DNA from: Arenibacter sp. ARW7G5Y1
Lineage (GTDB): Bacteria; Bacteroidota; Bacteroidia; Flavobacteriales; Flavobacteriaceae
Assembly (NCBI RefSeq): GCF_003201775.1
Contig: NZ_QJJZ01000001.1
Location: 133,233-197,232 of the forward strand
Direction of reading: 5' to 3'
Length of the DNA: 64,000 nucleotides
Shown: piece after piece, positions 53,855-62,990 of the stretch
How positions within the stretch are numbered: position 1 is the stretch's first letter
Layout: each line of letters opens with the position of its first letter
Notes under the pieces: model-generated
Told to the model about the DNA's origin: nothing
Database searches by the model: none
What the model saw: only the letters and a program-made list of their open reading frames with translations
Made by a program: the position numbers and the translations under genes

Positions 53855-56362
53855 ATGGAGATGAGACACACCTATAAGATACATGGGATGACTTGCAATG
53901 GTTGCAGGTCGCATGTAGAGAACACCTTAAATACAGTGAATGGCGTTACTCGGGCAACTGTAGATTTGGAAAAGGCCGAAGCTGTAATTGAAATGGACGG
54001 GCATATACCCTTGTCTACCTTTAAAAAGGCTCTGGAAGATGATGGTGGTGCCTATGGTATCTCTATGCCCAGGGAGGAACATGAACATCATGGGTCCACA
54101 AAAAAAACACCTAATGTTAAGGGTACTGGGACCTTTTATTGCCCTATGCATTGTGAGGGCGATAAGACCTATGACCAGCCGGGGGATTGCTCCGTTTGTG
54201 GAATGGATCTGGTGGAAGAGTTAAAGACGAGTATTGGGGCCGTTACCCAATATACCTGTCCAATGCATCCTGAGATAATCGAGGATGAACCAGGTTCCTG
54301 TCCGATTTGTGGAATGGACTTGGTGCCCCTAAAGGCAGATGTTTCGGCAGAGGAGAAAAACTATAAAAAATTATTGAAGAAATTTTGGATAGCCCTTGCT
54401 TTTACCTTGCCCATATTTCTTATTGCCATGTCCGAGATGGTCCCCAATAACCCATTGTATGCTTATGTGGACATGAAAATTTGGAATTGGATACAGTTCG
54501 GACTTTCCCTTCCTGTCGTATTCTACGCCACTTGGATGTTTTTTGAAAGAGCGTACCGATCAATAAAGACATGGAATTTAAATATGTTTACCCTTATTGG
54601 CATCGGATCGGGGGTTGCTTGGTTATTTAGTGTGTTTGGGATGCTTTTTCCCGATATTTTCCCTTCCCAATTTAAAACCCATCATGGCACGGTACATGTA
54701 TATTTTGAGGCTGCCACGGTAATTTTGACTTTGGTATTGTTAGGGCAACTTTTGGAGGCAAGGGCCCATAGTAAGACCAACAATGCAGTAAAAGAGTTAT
54801 TAAAATTGGCACCTAACAAAGCCATCAAGGTAGTAGATGGAAAAGAAGAAGTCATTGCTATTGATAAAATTAATATAGGTGATTTTCTCAGGGTTAAACC
54901 AGGAGATAAAATTCCTGTAGATGGCGTCATACATGAGGGTATGGGCTCAGTGGACGAATCCATGATTACCGGAGAACCCATTCCAGCAGATAAAAAGGAA
55001 GGTGATCCAGTTAGTTCCGGAACTATAAATGGAAATCAATCCTTTGTTATGAAGGCAGAGAAAGTAGGTTCGGACACTTTATTGGCACAAATTATAGACA
55101 TGGTCAATAAGGCCAGTCGTAGTCAGGCTCCCATTCAAAAATTGGCAGATAGGATATCGGGATATTTTGTTCCCGTGGTGGTATTGGTTTCTGTAATTAC
55201 TTTTATTATTTGGGCAATTTTTGGTCCTGAACCCAAATATGTCTATGCCTTGGTAAATGCCATTGCCGTATTGATCATAGCCTGTCCCTGTGCTTTGGGC
55301 TTGGCCACCCCCATGTCTGTCATGGTGGGAATAGGTAAAGGGGCTCAATCCGGGGTATTGGTCAAAAATGCAGAGGCTCTGGAGAAGATGAACAAAATTG
55401 ATACGCTAATAGTTGATAAGACAGGAACAATTACAGCTGGAAAGCCATCCGTGGAAAGTGTAGTGGTCACTTCCAAGGAATACAAAGAGGGGGAAGTGCT
55501 GCAATATGTTATATCACTCAATCAAATGAGCAAACATCCCTTGGCAGAAGCAACGGTTGCATACGGGAAGGAACAAGGAGCGGAAATATTGAAGGTGTCA
55601 GAATTTAATTCGGTCACAGGGAAAGGTGTCACCGGAATAATCAATGCCAAGAAGGTGGCATTGGGGAACGAAAAAATGATGGAAGAGGTCAATGCCACAA
55701 TGTCTGAAGAGCTAATGAATAAGGTGAAAATGCAGCAGCGGCTTGGCAAAACGGTTTCCATGATTTCTGTGGATAATAGTACGGTTGGATTTATTGTGAT
55801 TAGAGATAGAATTAAAGAAACCAGTAAAAGGGCCATTTCTGAATTGCAATCCCTAGGAATATCCGTATTGATGTTGACAGGGGATAATTATGATACAGCC
55901 AAGGCTGTAGCAGAGGAACTTGATCTTTCCGATTTTAAAGCAGGGATGCTACCTCAAGACAAGCTTAATGAGGTGGAACGCTTACAACATCAAGGTAGAA
56001 AAGTGGCCATGGCCGGCGATGGTATAAACGATGCTCCTGCCTTGGCGAAGAGCGAAGTTGGTATTGCCATGGGAACCGGTACCGATGTGGCCATTGAAAG
56101 TGCCTCCATTACTTTGGTTAAAGGAGATTTACAGGGAATTGTAAAAGCTAGGAACCTGAGTGCAAAAGTGATGGGGAATATTAAGCAAAACCTATTTTTT
56201 GCCTTGGTATATAATACACTTGGCGTACCTATTGCGGCGGGGGTGCTATATCCATTTTTCGGGCTACTTTTATCTCCCATGATCGCAGCTTTGGCCATGA
56301 GTTTTAGTTCGGTTTCCGTAATCGCCAATGCCCTTAGATTGAGAAATGCCGATATTTCTTGA
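53855..56362 (+). CDS. copA: Copper-translocating P1B-type ATPase
   Basis: An 835-residue ATPase. The N-terminal HMA domain has HGMTCNGCRSHV (CxxC). Two Cys/His-rich modules of the CPMH-x(n)-CPxCGMDL type follow (about residues 90-125 and 130-160: FYCPMHCEGD / CSVCGMDL and YTCPMHPEII / CPICGMDL). Eight membrane helices then hold the CPC ion site at Cys477 and Cys479, the phosphorylated Asp521 of DKTGTIT, the ATP-binding MLTGDNYDTAK segment and GDGINDAPALA. CPC is the signature of Cu+-type exporters (P1B-1). The Met/His-rich modules probably bind periplasmic or cytoplasmic copper, but their exact role is not shown here. Confidence 0.93.
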   Translation: MEMRHTYKIHGMTCNGCRSHVENTLNTVNGVTRATVDLEKAEAVIEMDGHIPLSTFKKALEDDGGAYGISMPREEHEHHGSTKKTPNVKGTGTFYCPMHCEGDKTYDQPGDCSVCGMDLVEELKTSIGAVTQYTCPMHPEIIEDEPGSCPICGMDLVPLKADVSAEEKNYKKLLKKFWIALAFTLPIFLIAMSEMVPNNPLYAYVDMKIWNWIQFGLSLPVVFYATWMFFERAYRSIKTWNLNMFTLIGIGSGVAWLFSVFGMLFPDIFPSQFKTHHGTVHVYFEAATVILTLVLLGQLLEARAHSKTNNAVKELLKLAPNKAIKVVDGKEEVIAIDKINIGDFLRVKPGDKIPVDGVIHEGMGSVDESMITGEPIPADKKEGDPVSSGTINGNQSFVMKAEKVGSDTLLAQIIDMVNKASRSQAPIQKLADRISGYFVPVVVLVSVITFIIWAIFGPEPKYVYALVNAIAVLIIACPCALGLATPMSVMVGIGKGAQSGVLVKNAEALEKMNKIDTLIVDKTGTITAGKPSVESVVVTSKEYKEGEVLQYVISLNQMSKHPLAEATVAYGKEQGAEILKVSEFNSVTGKGVTGIINAKKVALGNEKMMEEVNATMSEELMNKVKMQQRLGKTVSMISVDNSTVGFIVIRDRIKETSKRAISELQSLGISVLMLTGDNYDTAKAVAEELDLSDFKAGMLPQDKLNEVERLQHQGRKVAMAGDGINDAPALAKSEVGIAMGTGTDVAIESASITLVKGDLQGIVKARNLSAKVMGNIKQNLFFALVYNTLGVPIAAGVLYPFFGLLLSPMIAALAMSFSSVSVIANALRLRNADIS

Positions 56363-56526
56363 TCCGGCCTATTGCTAAAAATGGATAAAATATACCGCGG
56401 TTTATTATTTTAATCATGGCATAAGCTTCCAATAACCATAAAAAATTCATTTAAACTTAAAAAGAGGGAAAAATTGCCTTTTAATATTTATCTTTTGAAA
56501 AATTTTACAACCAACCGCCAACATTT

Positions 56527-57816
56527 TTGAAGCTAGTAAAAAAAGATATTTCGTTTTTACTTTATGGGGCCTTTGCCTCCTTTGGTACATATTTCTGCAT
56601 GTATGCTTTTCGCAAGCCATTTACCGTGGCCACCTTTGAAGACCTGTCCTTTGCCGGAGTGGATTACAAGATAATTTTGATCATTGCCCAAGTGTTGGGA
56701 TACATGCTTTCCAAATTTATCGGGATCAAAGTAATTTCTGAGCTACAGGCCAATAAGAGAATATACTATCTTTTGGGCCTTATTCTTGCAGCTGAGGCAA
56801 GTCTTTTATTGTTCGCCATAACTCCGCCCCCTTATAATTTTATATTTATGTTATTGAATGGTCTTCCCTTGGGAATGGTATGGGGAATTGTATTTTCATA
56901 TCTGGAAGGCAGAAAGTTTACTGAATTTTTGGGAGTGATTTTATGTTCCAGTTTTATAGTATCCAGCGGAGCGGTAAAGTCGGTTGGTCTTTTGGTTATG
57001 GAAAATTGGCAGGTTTCCCAATTTTGGATGCCATTTGTTACAGGGGGCATTTTTTTGGCTCCATTTGTATTTTTTGCATGGTTGTTGAATAAAATCCCCC
57101 AACCTACAGAGGAGGATAAGGAACTTAGAACAGAACGTAAACCTATGACAGGAAAGGACAGAAGGAAAGTTTTTCTTGCGTTCCTGTTCCCGATTATAAT
57201 TTTGGTATTTTTCTACACTTTTTTAACGGCATTGCGCGATTTTAGGGATAATTTTTCAAGGGAGATCTGGGATGCTTTGGGGTATGAGGGAGACGCAGCC
57301 ATATATACCATATCCGAACTGCCCATTGCCATATTGGTCTTGGTAATCATAGGTTCTTTGGGCGTTATCAAAAACAATTATAAGGCCTTTGTTTCCTATC
57401 ATTACTTATTGCTTTTTGGTACTATAGCCATTGGTCTTTCAGCCTTATTGTTTCAAATGGCCTTAATTTCACCTATTCTTTGGATGATCAGTGTAGGCTT
57501 TGGGCTCTATATATGTTATGTACCTTTTAACTGTATCTTTTTCGATCGTATGATTGCCACTTTTCGGATAAAGGGCAATGCGGGTTATCTTATATATATT
57601 GCGGATGCCTTTGGTTATTTAGGTAGCATGGGGGTACTACTGTACAAGAATTTTGGTCAAAGTAAGCTTTCTTGGCTCAATTTTTTCATGACCAGCACTT
57701 ATCTAATCGCCGTTTTGGGGACTATTATTACCCTGGTTTCACTTTTCTACTTTAAAAGGAAATACAAGAATAATTTATTGGTGGAAAAGTCGGAAGTTCT
57801 ATTGGCAGAAGTATAA
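56527..57816 (+). CDS. DUF5690 family membrane protein (MFS-like)
   Basis: A 429-residue membrane protein with about 12 hydrophobic segments, starting at TTG 56527 (MKLVKKDISFLLYGAFASFG). Segments such as FCMYAFRKPFTVATFEDLSF, GLPLGMVWGIVFSYLEGRKF and GLYICYVPFNCIFFDRMIAT are those of the DUF5690 group, which resembles major-facilitator transporters. The substrate is unknown. The next SusC/SusD pair and a type I phosphodiesterase follow, so it may move the product of that locus across the inner membrane. TTG is kept as the start because no ATG lies close upstream in frame. Confidence 0.88.
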   Translation: MKLVKKDISFLLYGAFASFGTYFCMYAFRKPFTVATFEDLSFAGVDYKIILIIAQVLGYMLSKFIGIKVISELQANKRIYYLLGLILAAEASLLLFAITPPPYNFIFMLLNGLPLGMVWGIVFSYLEGRKFTEFLGVILCSSFIVSSGAVKSVGLLVMENWQVSQFWMPFVTGGIFLAPFVFFAWLLNKIPQPTEEDKELRTERKPMTGKDRRKVFLAFLFPIIILVFFYTFLTALRDFRDNFSREIWDALGYEGDAAIYTISELPIAILVLVIIGSLGVIKNNYKAFVSYHYLLLFGTIAIGLSALLFQMALISPILWMISVGFGLYICYVPFNCIFFDRMIATFRIKGNAGYLIYIADAFGYLGSMGVLLYKNFGQSKLSWLNFFMTSTYLIAVLGTIITLVSLFYFKRKYKNNLLVEKSEVLLAEV

Positions 57817-58004
57817 GTTTACTCCTGTTAATTTACCATCAGTCTTTTTGTTATCGCTACGGATCAATTTCTCTAGACCCATCCTAAGTACTTTTTCATT
57901 CATTTTCTTGTCCTAAGTTATACGGTTAACATTCATTTAACAATTAGTGGTATTTCATTGCAATCTTTTAATATTTATTGAGGGTTTAGTTAACCTACGC
58001 CTAG

Positions 58005-58012
58005 GATATTTG
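58005..58012 (+). promoter_or_regulatory. Candidate -7 element before the third SusC gene
   Basis: GATATTTG, one mismatch to TAnnTTTG, 37 bases before the SusC start at 58050. The 233-base spacer 57817-58049 holds no hairpin or gene. Weak evidence. Confidence 0.25.
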
Positions 58013-58049
58013 CGCTCACTAAATAATTAAAAATCACAAACTAAAAAGA

Positions 58050-61000
58050 ATGAACAAAACAAGTATTGTTATGGTATTTGCCTTTTTTGCATGTATCATA
58101 GGCCATTCCCAAGGAATATTTACGGGAAAGGTTTTGGATGAAAACAGTGCGCCTTTACCAGGGGCATCGGTAGTCATTAAAGGTAGTTCCAAAGGTGTAG
58201 CTACAGATTTTGATGGAAATTTTCAAATTGGATTAAATTCGGAAAATGATGTTCTGCTGGTTTCCTATATAGGATATATTCCAACTGAATTCCCCACTTC
58301 TGGAAAAACATCGGCGGAAATAGTACTTCTTCCCGATTCTGAAAAATTGAATGAGGTGGTTGTAACGGCATTGGGGATTACCAGGGCAGAGAAGAAGATT
58401 GGTTATGCCACCCAAAAAATGGATGTGGAGATTATAGAGGAAATAAATGCTCCCAATGTGGGGAATTTGTTTACTGGCCAGGTAGCAGGACTAAGCGTAA
58501 GCAATCCCACAGGGTTATTTCAAAAGCCATCATTTTCCTTAAGGGGTAAATCGCCCTTGATCGTAATTGATGGGATACCGGTTGAAACCGACTTTTACGA
58601 TGTTTCCGCCAATAACATAGCCAATGTAAATGTGCTCAAGGGAACAACAGCTTCTGCACTTTATGGATCAAGGGGTAGAAATGGCGCTATTTTGATCACT
58701 ACCAAAAATGCCAAGGTAGACGGATTGGAAATAACTGTTTCACATAATACCATGATATCTGCCGGCTTCACTGTTTTTCCGGAAACCCAAACAGAGTATG
58801 GGAATGGGTCTAACGGTAAATATGAATTCTGGGATGGTAAGGACGGAGGTATTTCGGATGGGGATATGATCTGGGGACCTAAATTTGAACCTGGAGTTTT
58901 GGTCTCCCAATGGAACAGTCCTATATTGGATAATGTTACTGGGGAAACCATTCCTTGGTGGGGTGATGTTTATGGTACCCAATATGACGATAAATCCCGT
59001 TATTCCAGAGTGCCAACCCCTTGGGAATATCACGATAACTTAAAGGATTTTATGGGAACCGGTTATATTTCCAGTACGGATTTTGCAATCGCGAGCAAAT
59101 CCGAAAAGGGGTCGTTCCGCTTGTCCGGTAATTACTCGGATCAAAAGGATAGGGTTCCCAACTCCGGTCTTAAAACGGGAGGGCTGACTTTTAAATCTAC
59201 CACCAACCTTTCCAAATCACTTACCTTGGACAGTAAGTTGTCCTATAATAAGGTGTATTCCCCCAACTATCCAAGACATGGGTATGGACCAAAGAACCAT
59301 ATGTATACCATTCTTATTTGGATGGGCGATGATGTCAACGGTCAAGAATTAAAGGAGCATATGTATGTTCCCGGGCAGGAAGGCTATAGACAGGCCAACT
59401 TTAACTATGCCTGGTACAATAACGTGTATTTCGCGGCCAATGAACTGAACCAGAAATACGATGCCGATCTGATCAATGCACAGATGGTGCTGAAGTACAA
59501 TATAGCCGAAGGCTTAAACCTGCAAGGAAGAGGTTCAGCTGTAATACAGGATATTTTTGAGGACAGACAAAGTCCCAAGACCTATTTAAATTATGGTGAT
59601 GCCAGGGAAGGTGACTATAAGACGTGGAACTCCAAAAGACTTACCGTAGACTATGATGTTTTGGCTTCCTACAACAAATCTTTGACCGAGGATATCTCCT
59701 TCGACGTCAACGCAGGTGCTTCTACCTTTTATAGAAAATATCAACAGGAATATAACTCAACCGATGGCCTTGTAGTTCCTTTTGTTTATAGCCTCAACAA
59801 TACCAGTGGCAATGTGGCGGCGACTACTTACGTAGAGGAAAGGGCGACCAATAGTGTCTATGCCACTTTGGGACTGGATCTTTACAATGCAGTGTTTTTA
59901 ACAGCTGCGGCAAGAAACGACTGGTCTTCTACCCTACCTAAGGAAAATCGCTCTTACTTCTATCCATCCGTGTCCTTAAGTACGGTGGTGTCCAATTTTG
60001 TCAGCATGCCCAAGGCCGTGGATTATTTAAAGCTCTATGGCTCATGGGCACAGGTTTCCAGTGACTTGGATCCTTATAGTACAGAATCATATTATACCAA
60101 TAGTGGTGTTTTTGGAGGAAATATAAAATTGCAATACCCTAATGGTTTGGTGAATTCCAATATAGAGCCCGAAAGTTCAAACTCCTTCGAACTTGGTCTA
60201 AGTGCTGCTTTTTTAAAGAACAGGCTGGCATTGGATCTTACCTATTATAACGTGGTGGACACCAACCAGATCATAGACTTGCCAATTTCAAACACATCGG
60301 GTTTTGAAAACAGAAAGGTAAATGGCAATGAATATACTACCAATGGTCTGGAAGTGGTGCTTAATGCCAAACCAATCCTTACGGATAACTTTAGTTGGAA
60401 TATAACCGCGAACTGGAGTAGAAAGGTTCAGAAAATCACGGAAATATACGGGGATAATACCACGTATAATAATCTAAGACTGAACGATAGGGCGGACAGC
60501 TATTACGCAACCGTGTGGCAGAAGTCAGCGGATGGGGATTTGATTTTGGGCGCCAATGGATTGCCGGTCAAGGATAATTTTCCACAACTGTTGGGACATA
60601 ACGATCAGGATTGGACCCTAGGGCTTCAGAATAGTTTTAAGTACAAGAACCTGACCGTTAATGTTGGTATAGACGGTGGATGGGGAGGTTTAATCCGTTC
60701 CTTGACCGTAGAAAAGATGTGGTGGGGCGGCAAGCACCCCAATTCTACCGAATATAGGGATGCAGAATACGCGGCCGGAGTACCGGTTTATGTTCCGAAC
60801 GGGGTACAGGTTACAGGAGGGGACTTGGTGCAGGACGTAAATGGGGATGTTATTTCCGATACTAGGACCTATGCCCAGAATACCACTGCGGTGAGCTGGC
60901 AGACCTGGTCACAGAACTATCCGTATAGGGCAGCTGTGACCTACAAGGAAAACGAAAAATTTGCCAATATTTTCGATCGGAGCTTTTTTAAACTAAGAAC

Positions 61001-61193
61001 CCTTTCCTTTAAATATGATATCACGGAATTGGCCAATATACACGGCGTAAAAAATCTTGATGTAACCCTTAGCGGCTATAACTTATTGGTATGGAAGAAG
61101 GCAGATATCATTGATCCGGATTTTGGGAACGACAACAATCTACAGGATCCTTCCACTAGATATATTGGTATAGGCGTTAATGTTAAATTTTAG
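58050..61193 (+). CDS. SusC/RagA family TonB-linked outer membrane protein
   Basis: A 1047-residue transporter. It has a signal peptide (about 1-20, ending HSQG), CarboxypepD_reg-like domain (FTGKVLDENSAPLPGASVV), SusC motif VVVTALGITRAEKKIGYATQ, plug (SLRGKSPLIVIDGIPVETD, VNVLKGTTASALYGSRGRNG) and barrel ending GIGVNVKF. It lacks an STN domain. Its hinge is very similar to that of the SusC at 11992, and both pair with SusD-like_2 proteins, so the two importers are probably related in type and differ from the STN-bearing one at 36973. Confidence 0.95.
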   Translation: MNKTSIVMVFAFFACIIGHSQGIFTGKVLDENSAPLPGASVVIKGSSKGVATDFDGNFQIGLNSENDVLLVSYIGYIPTEFPTSGKTSAEIVLLPDSEKLNEVVVTALGITRAEKKIGYATQKMDVEIIEEINAPNVGNLFTGQVAGLSVSNPTGLFQKPSFSLRGKSPLIVIDGIPVETDFYDVSANNIANVNVLKGTTASALYGSRGRNGAILITTKNAKVDGLEITVSHNTMISAGFTVFPETQTEYGNGSNGKYEFWDGKDGGISDGDMIWGPKFEPGVLVSQWNSPILDNVTGETIPWWGDVYGTQYDDKSRYSRVPTPWEYHDNLKDFMGTGYISSTDFAIASKSEKGSFRLSGNYSDQKDRVPNSGLKTGGLTFKSTTNLSKSLTLDSKLSYNKVYSPNYPRHGYGPKNHMYTILIWMGDDVNGQELKEHMYVPGQEGYRQANFNYAWYNNVYFAANELNQKYDADLINAQMVLKYNIAEGLNLQGRGSAVIQDIFEDRQSPKTYLNYGDAREGDYKTWNSKRLTVDYDVLASYNKSLTEDISFDVNAGASTFYRKYQQEYNSTDGLVVPFVYSLNNTSGNVAATTYVEERATNSVYATLGLDLYNAVFLTAAARNDWSSTLPKENRSYFYPSVSLSTVVSNFVSMPKAVDYLKLYGSWAQVSSDLDPYSTESYYTNSGVFGGNIKLQYPNGLVNSNIEPESSNSFELGLSAAFLKNRLALDLTYYNVVDTNQIIDLPISNTSGFENRKVNGNEYTTNGLEVVLNAKPILTDNFSWNITANWSRKVQKITEIYGDNTTYNNLRLNDRADSYYATVWQKSADGDLILGANGLPVKDNFPQLLGHNDQDWTLGLQNSFKYKNLTVNVGIDGGWGGLIRSLTVEKMWWGGKHPNSTEYRDAEYAAGVPVYVPNGVQVTGGDLVQDVNGDVISDTRTYAQNTTAVSWQTWSQNYPYRAAVTYKENEKFANIFDRSFFKLRTLSFKYDITELANIHGVKNLDVTLSGYNLLVWKKADIIDPDFGNDNNLQDPSTRYIGIGVNVKF

Positions 61194-61206
61194 TAAAAGA
61201 CACACA

Positions 61207-62688
61207 ATGAAAAAAATAGGAATTTTATTCGGATTAACAGTATTGATGTCTCTGGGCGGATGTCAGGACCTTACGGACTTAAACGACAACCCAAATAATG
61301 TTAGTGAAACACACCCACAATTGTTATTGACCAATATTGCAAGTAATGCATTTGAGGTTGATGGTACCGGAGCTTTATATGCCTCCCGTATTTTGGTGCA
61401 GACCGATGGTGAAAACAACAACCAATACTATAACTGGGACCGCGCTGGTTTTGATGATTATAATATGTTGGGGGAGGCTACCAAAATGATGCAGGAGGCA
61501 GAGCGTATTGAAAGCGACGAGTATATAGCCTTGTCCAAATTTTTTAGGGCATATTACTTCTATAACCTAACCCTTACATTTGGCGATATTCCCTATAGCG
61601 AAGCCCTTAAAGGAGAAATCGAAGAGCAGTATTTGCCCAAGTATGACACCCAAAAAGAAGTTTTTGTGGGGATATTAAAGGAATTGTCGGAAGCCAATGA
61701 TCTTTTGGAAGGAAATACCAACATTATTGCGGGTGATATTATTTTTGGCGGAAATACTACCAAATGGCAAAAATTGGTCAATTCCTTTAGATTAAAGGTA
61801 CTTATGACCCTTTCCAAAAAGGTGGGCGACGCAGACTTGAACATAATAAGTTCCTTTGCCAGTATCTACAATAATGAGCCTATAATGATGTCTAATGAGG
61901 ACAACGGCCAGTTGGTGTTTTTGGACGAGGAAGGGAGTAGGTATACAGAATTTAACTCTAGTGGTTATGGATCGGGTATGTACATGTCCGCTACCTTTAT
62001 CGAAAGGCTTCAGGACAGACAGGACCCAAGGTTGTTCATTTATTGCGGACAGACCAAAAATGCCAAGGAGGCAGGATTGGCCATTGATGATTTTATGGCC
62101 TATGAAGGCGGCGATCCCTTAGCTCCCTATGCAGAAGTAAACGACAAGGCGGCTGCAGGAGACGTCTCCAAGGTAAACTTGAGATACACCACAGACCCCA
62201 CCACTGAGCCGCATAACCTTATGGGGTATTGGGAATTGGAATTTATATTGGCAGAAGCATCCGTGCGTGGTTGGATCGCTACCGATGCCAAGGAACATTA
62301 TGAAAATGGGGTAAAATCATCTTTCGATTTTTATAATACCTATGCCAAGAATTTTGAAACTTATGTGGAGCCAACGGATGCCGACACCTATCTTATGGGG
62401 GCTGAGGTAGCATTTGACAATGGACTTACCACTGACGAAAAGTTGGAACTTATCTTGACCCAGAAGTATTTTACGTCATTTTTGCAAACGGGCTGGAGAG
62501 CTTATTTTGATCATTTAAGAACAGGATTCCCTGCCTTTGCACAACTGCCGGGAGCCACGCCTCCAACCCGATGGATCTACCCTAATTCTGAGTACAACAA
62601 TAATACGGCAAATGTTGCTGCTGCCATTGAAAGACAGTTTGGGGCTGGGAACGATAAGATTCGTGAAATTACTTGGTGGTTGAAATAA
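61207..62688 (+). CDS. SusD/RagB family nutrient-binding outer membrane lipoprotein
   Basis: A 493-residue lipoprotein. MKKIGILFGLTVLMSLGGC gives a lipidated Cys near residue 19, then QDLTDLNDNPNNVSET, the opening of the SusD-like_2 group shared with the gene at 10267. Inner helices (LSKFFRAYYFYNLTLTFGDI, VNSFRLKVLMTLSKKVGD) and the C-terminal FTSFLQTGWRAYFDHLRTGF are conserved. ATG at 61207 is 13 bases after the SusC stop and places the lipobox at the N-terminus; an upstream frame start at 61180 does not. It caps the SusC importer at 58050. Confidence 0.93.
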   Translation: MKKIGILFGLTVLMSLGGCQDLTDLNDNPNNVSETHPQLLLTNIASNAFEVDGTGALYASRILVQTDGENNNQYYNWDRAGFDDYNMLGEATKMMQEAERIESDEYIALSKFFRAYYFYNLTLTFGDIPYSEALKGEIEEQYLPKYDTQKEVFVGILKELSEANDLLEGNTNIIAGDIIFGGNTTKWQKLVNSFRLKVLMTLSKKVGDADLNIISSFASIYNNEPIMMSNEDNGQLVFLDEEGSRYTEFNSSGYGSGMYMSATFIERLQDRQDPRLFIYCGQTKNAKEAGLAIDDFMAYEGGDPLAPYAEVNDKAAAGDVSKVNLRYTTDPTTEPHNLMGYWELEFILAEASVRGWIATDAKEHYENGVKSSFDFYNTYAKNFETYVEPTDADTYLMGAEVAFDNGLTTDEKLELILTQKYFTSFLQTGWRAYFDHLRTGFPAFAQLPGATPPTRWIYPNSEYNNNTANVAAAIERQFGAGNDKIREITWWLK

Positions 62689-62768
62689 TTTCAGAAACCA
62701 AATGGATTTTATGGCTTTCTGCGGATAATGATCAGCATTACAACAGCTTAGTCCATGTATAACTGGTT

Positions 62769-62800
62769 CAAGGCCATAGCGGATTTTCGCTATGGCCTTG
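62769..62800. terminator. 13-bp hairpin terminator after the third SusC/SusD pair
   Basis: CAAGGCCATAGCG (62769-62781) pairs perfectly with its complement at 62788-62800, with a 6-base loop (GATTTT). A T-run is short or absent, so it may rely on stem strength. The rest of the 302-base spacer 62689-62990 is AT-rich and holds no gene. Confidence 0.7.
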
Positions 62801-62990
62801 ACTCTTATGTGGACCAGGAACCGGCATTTATGACGAGAAGAAAATGTATTTGGTATGGGATCGAGAATTTTATGTTTTATATAAAAATTGTAGTTATAGT
62901 TACAAAAATTTAATATTATTAACTTTTTGACTTAACTTAGTCACATGATATTTACACTTTTTCATTAATCAAAATCTAAAACCAATCAAA

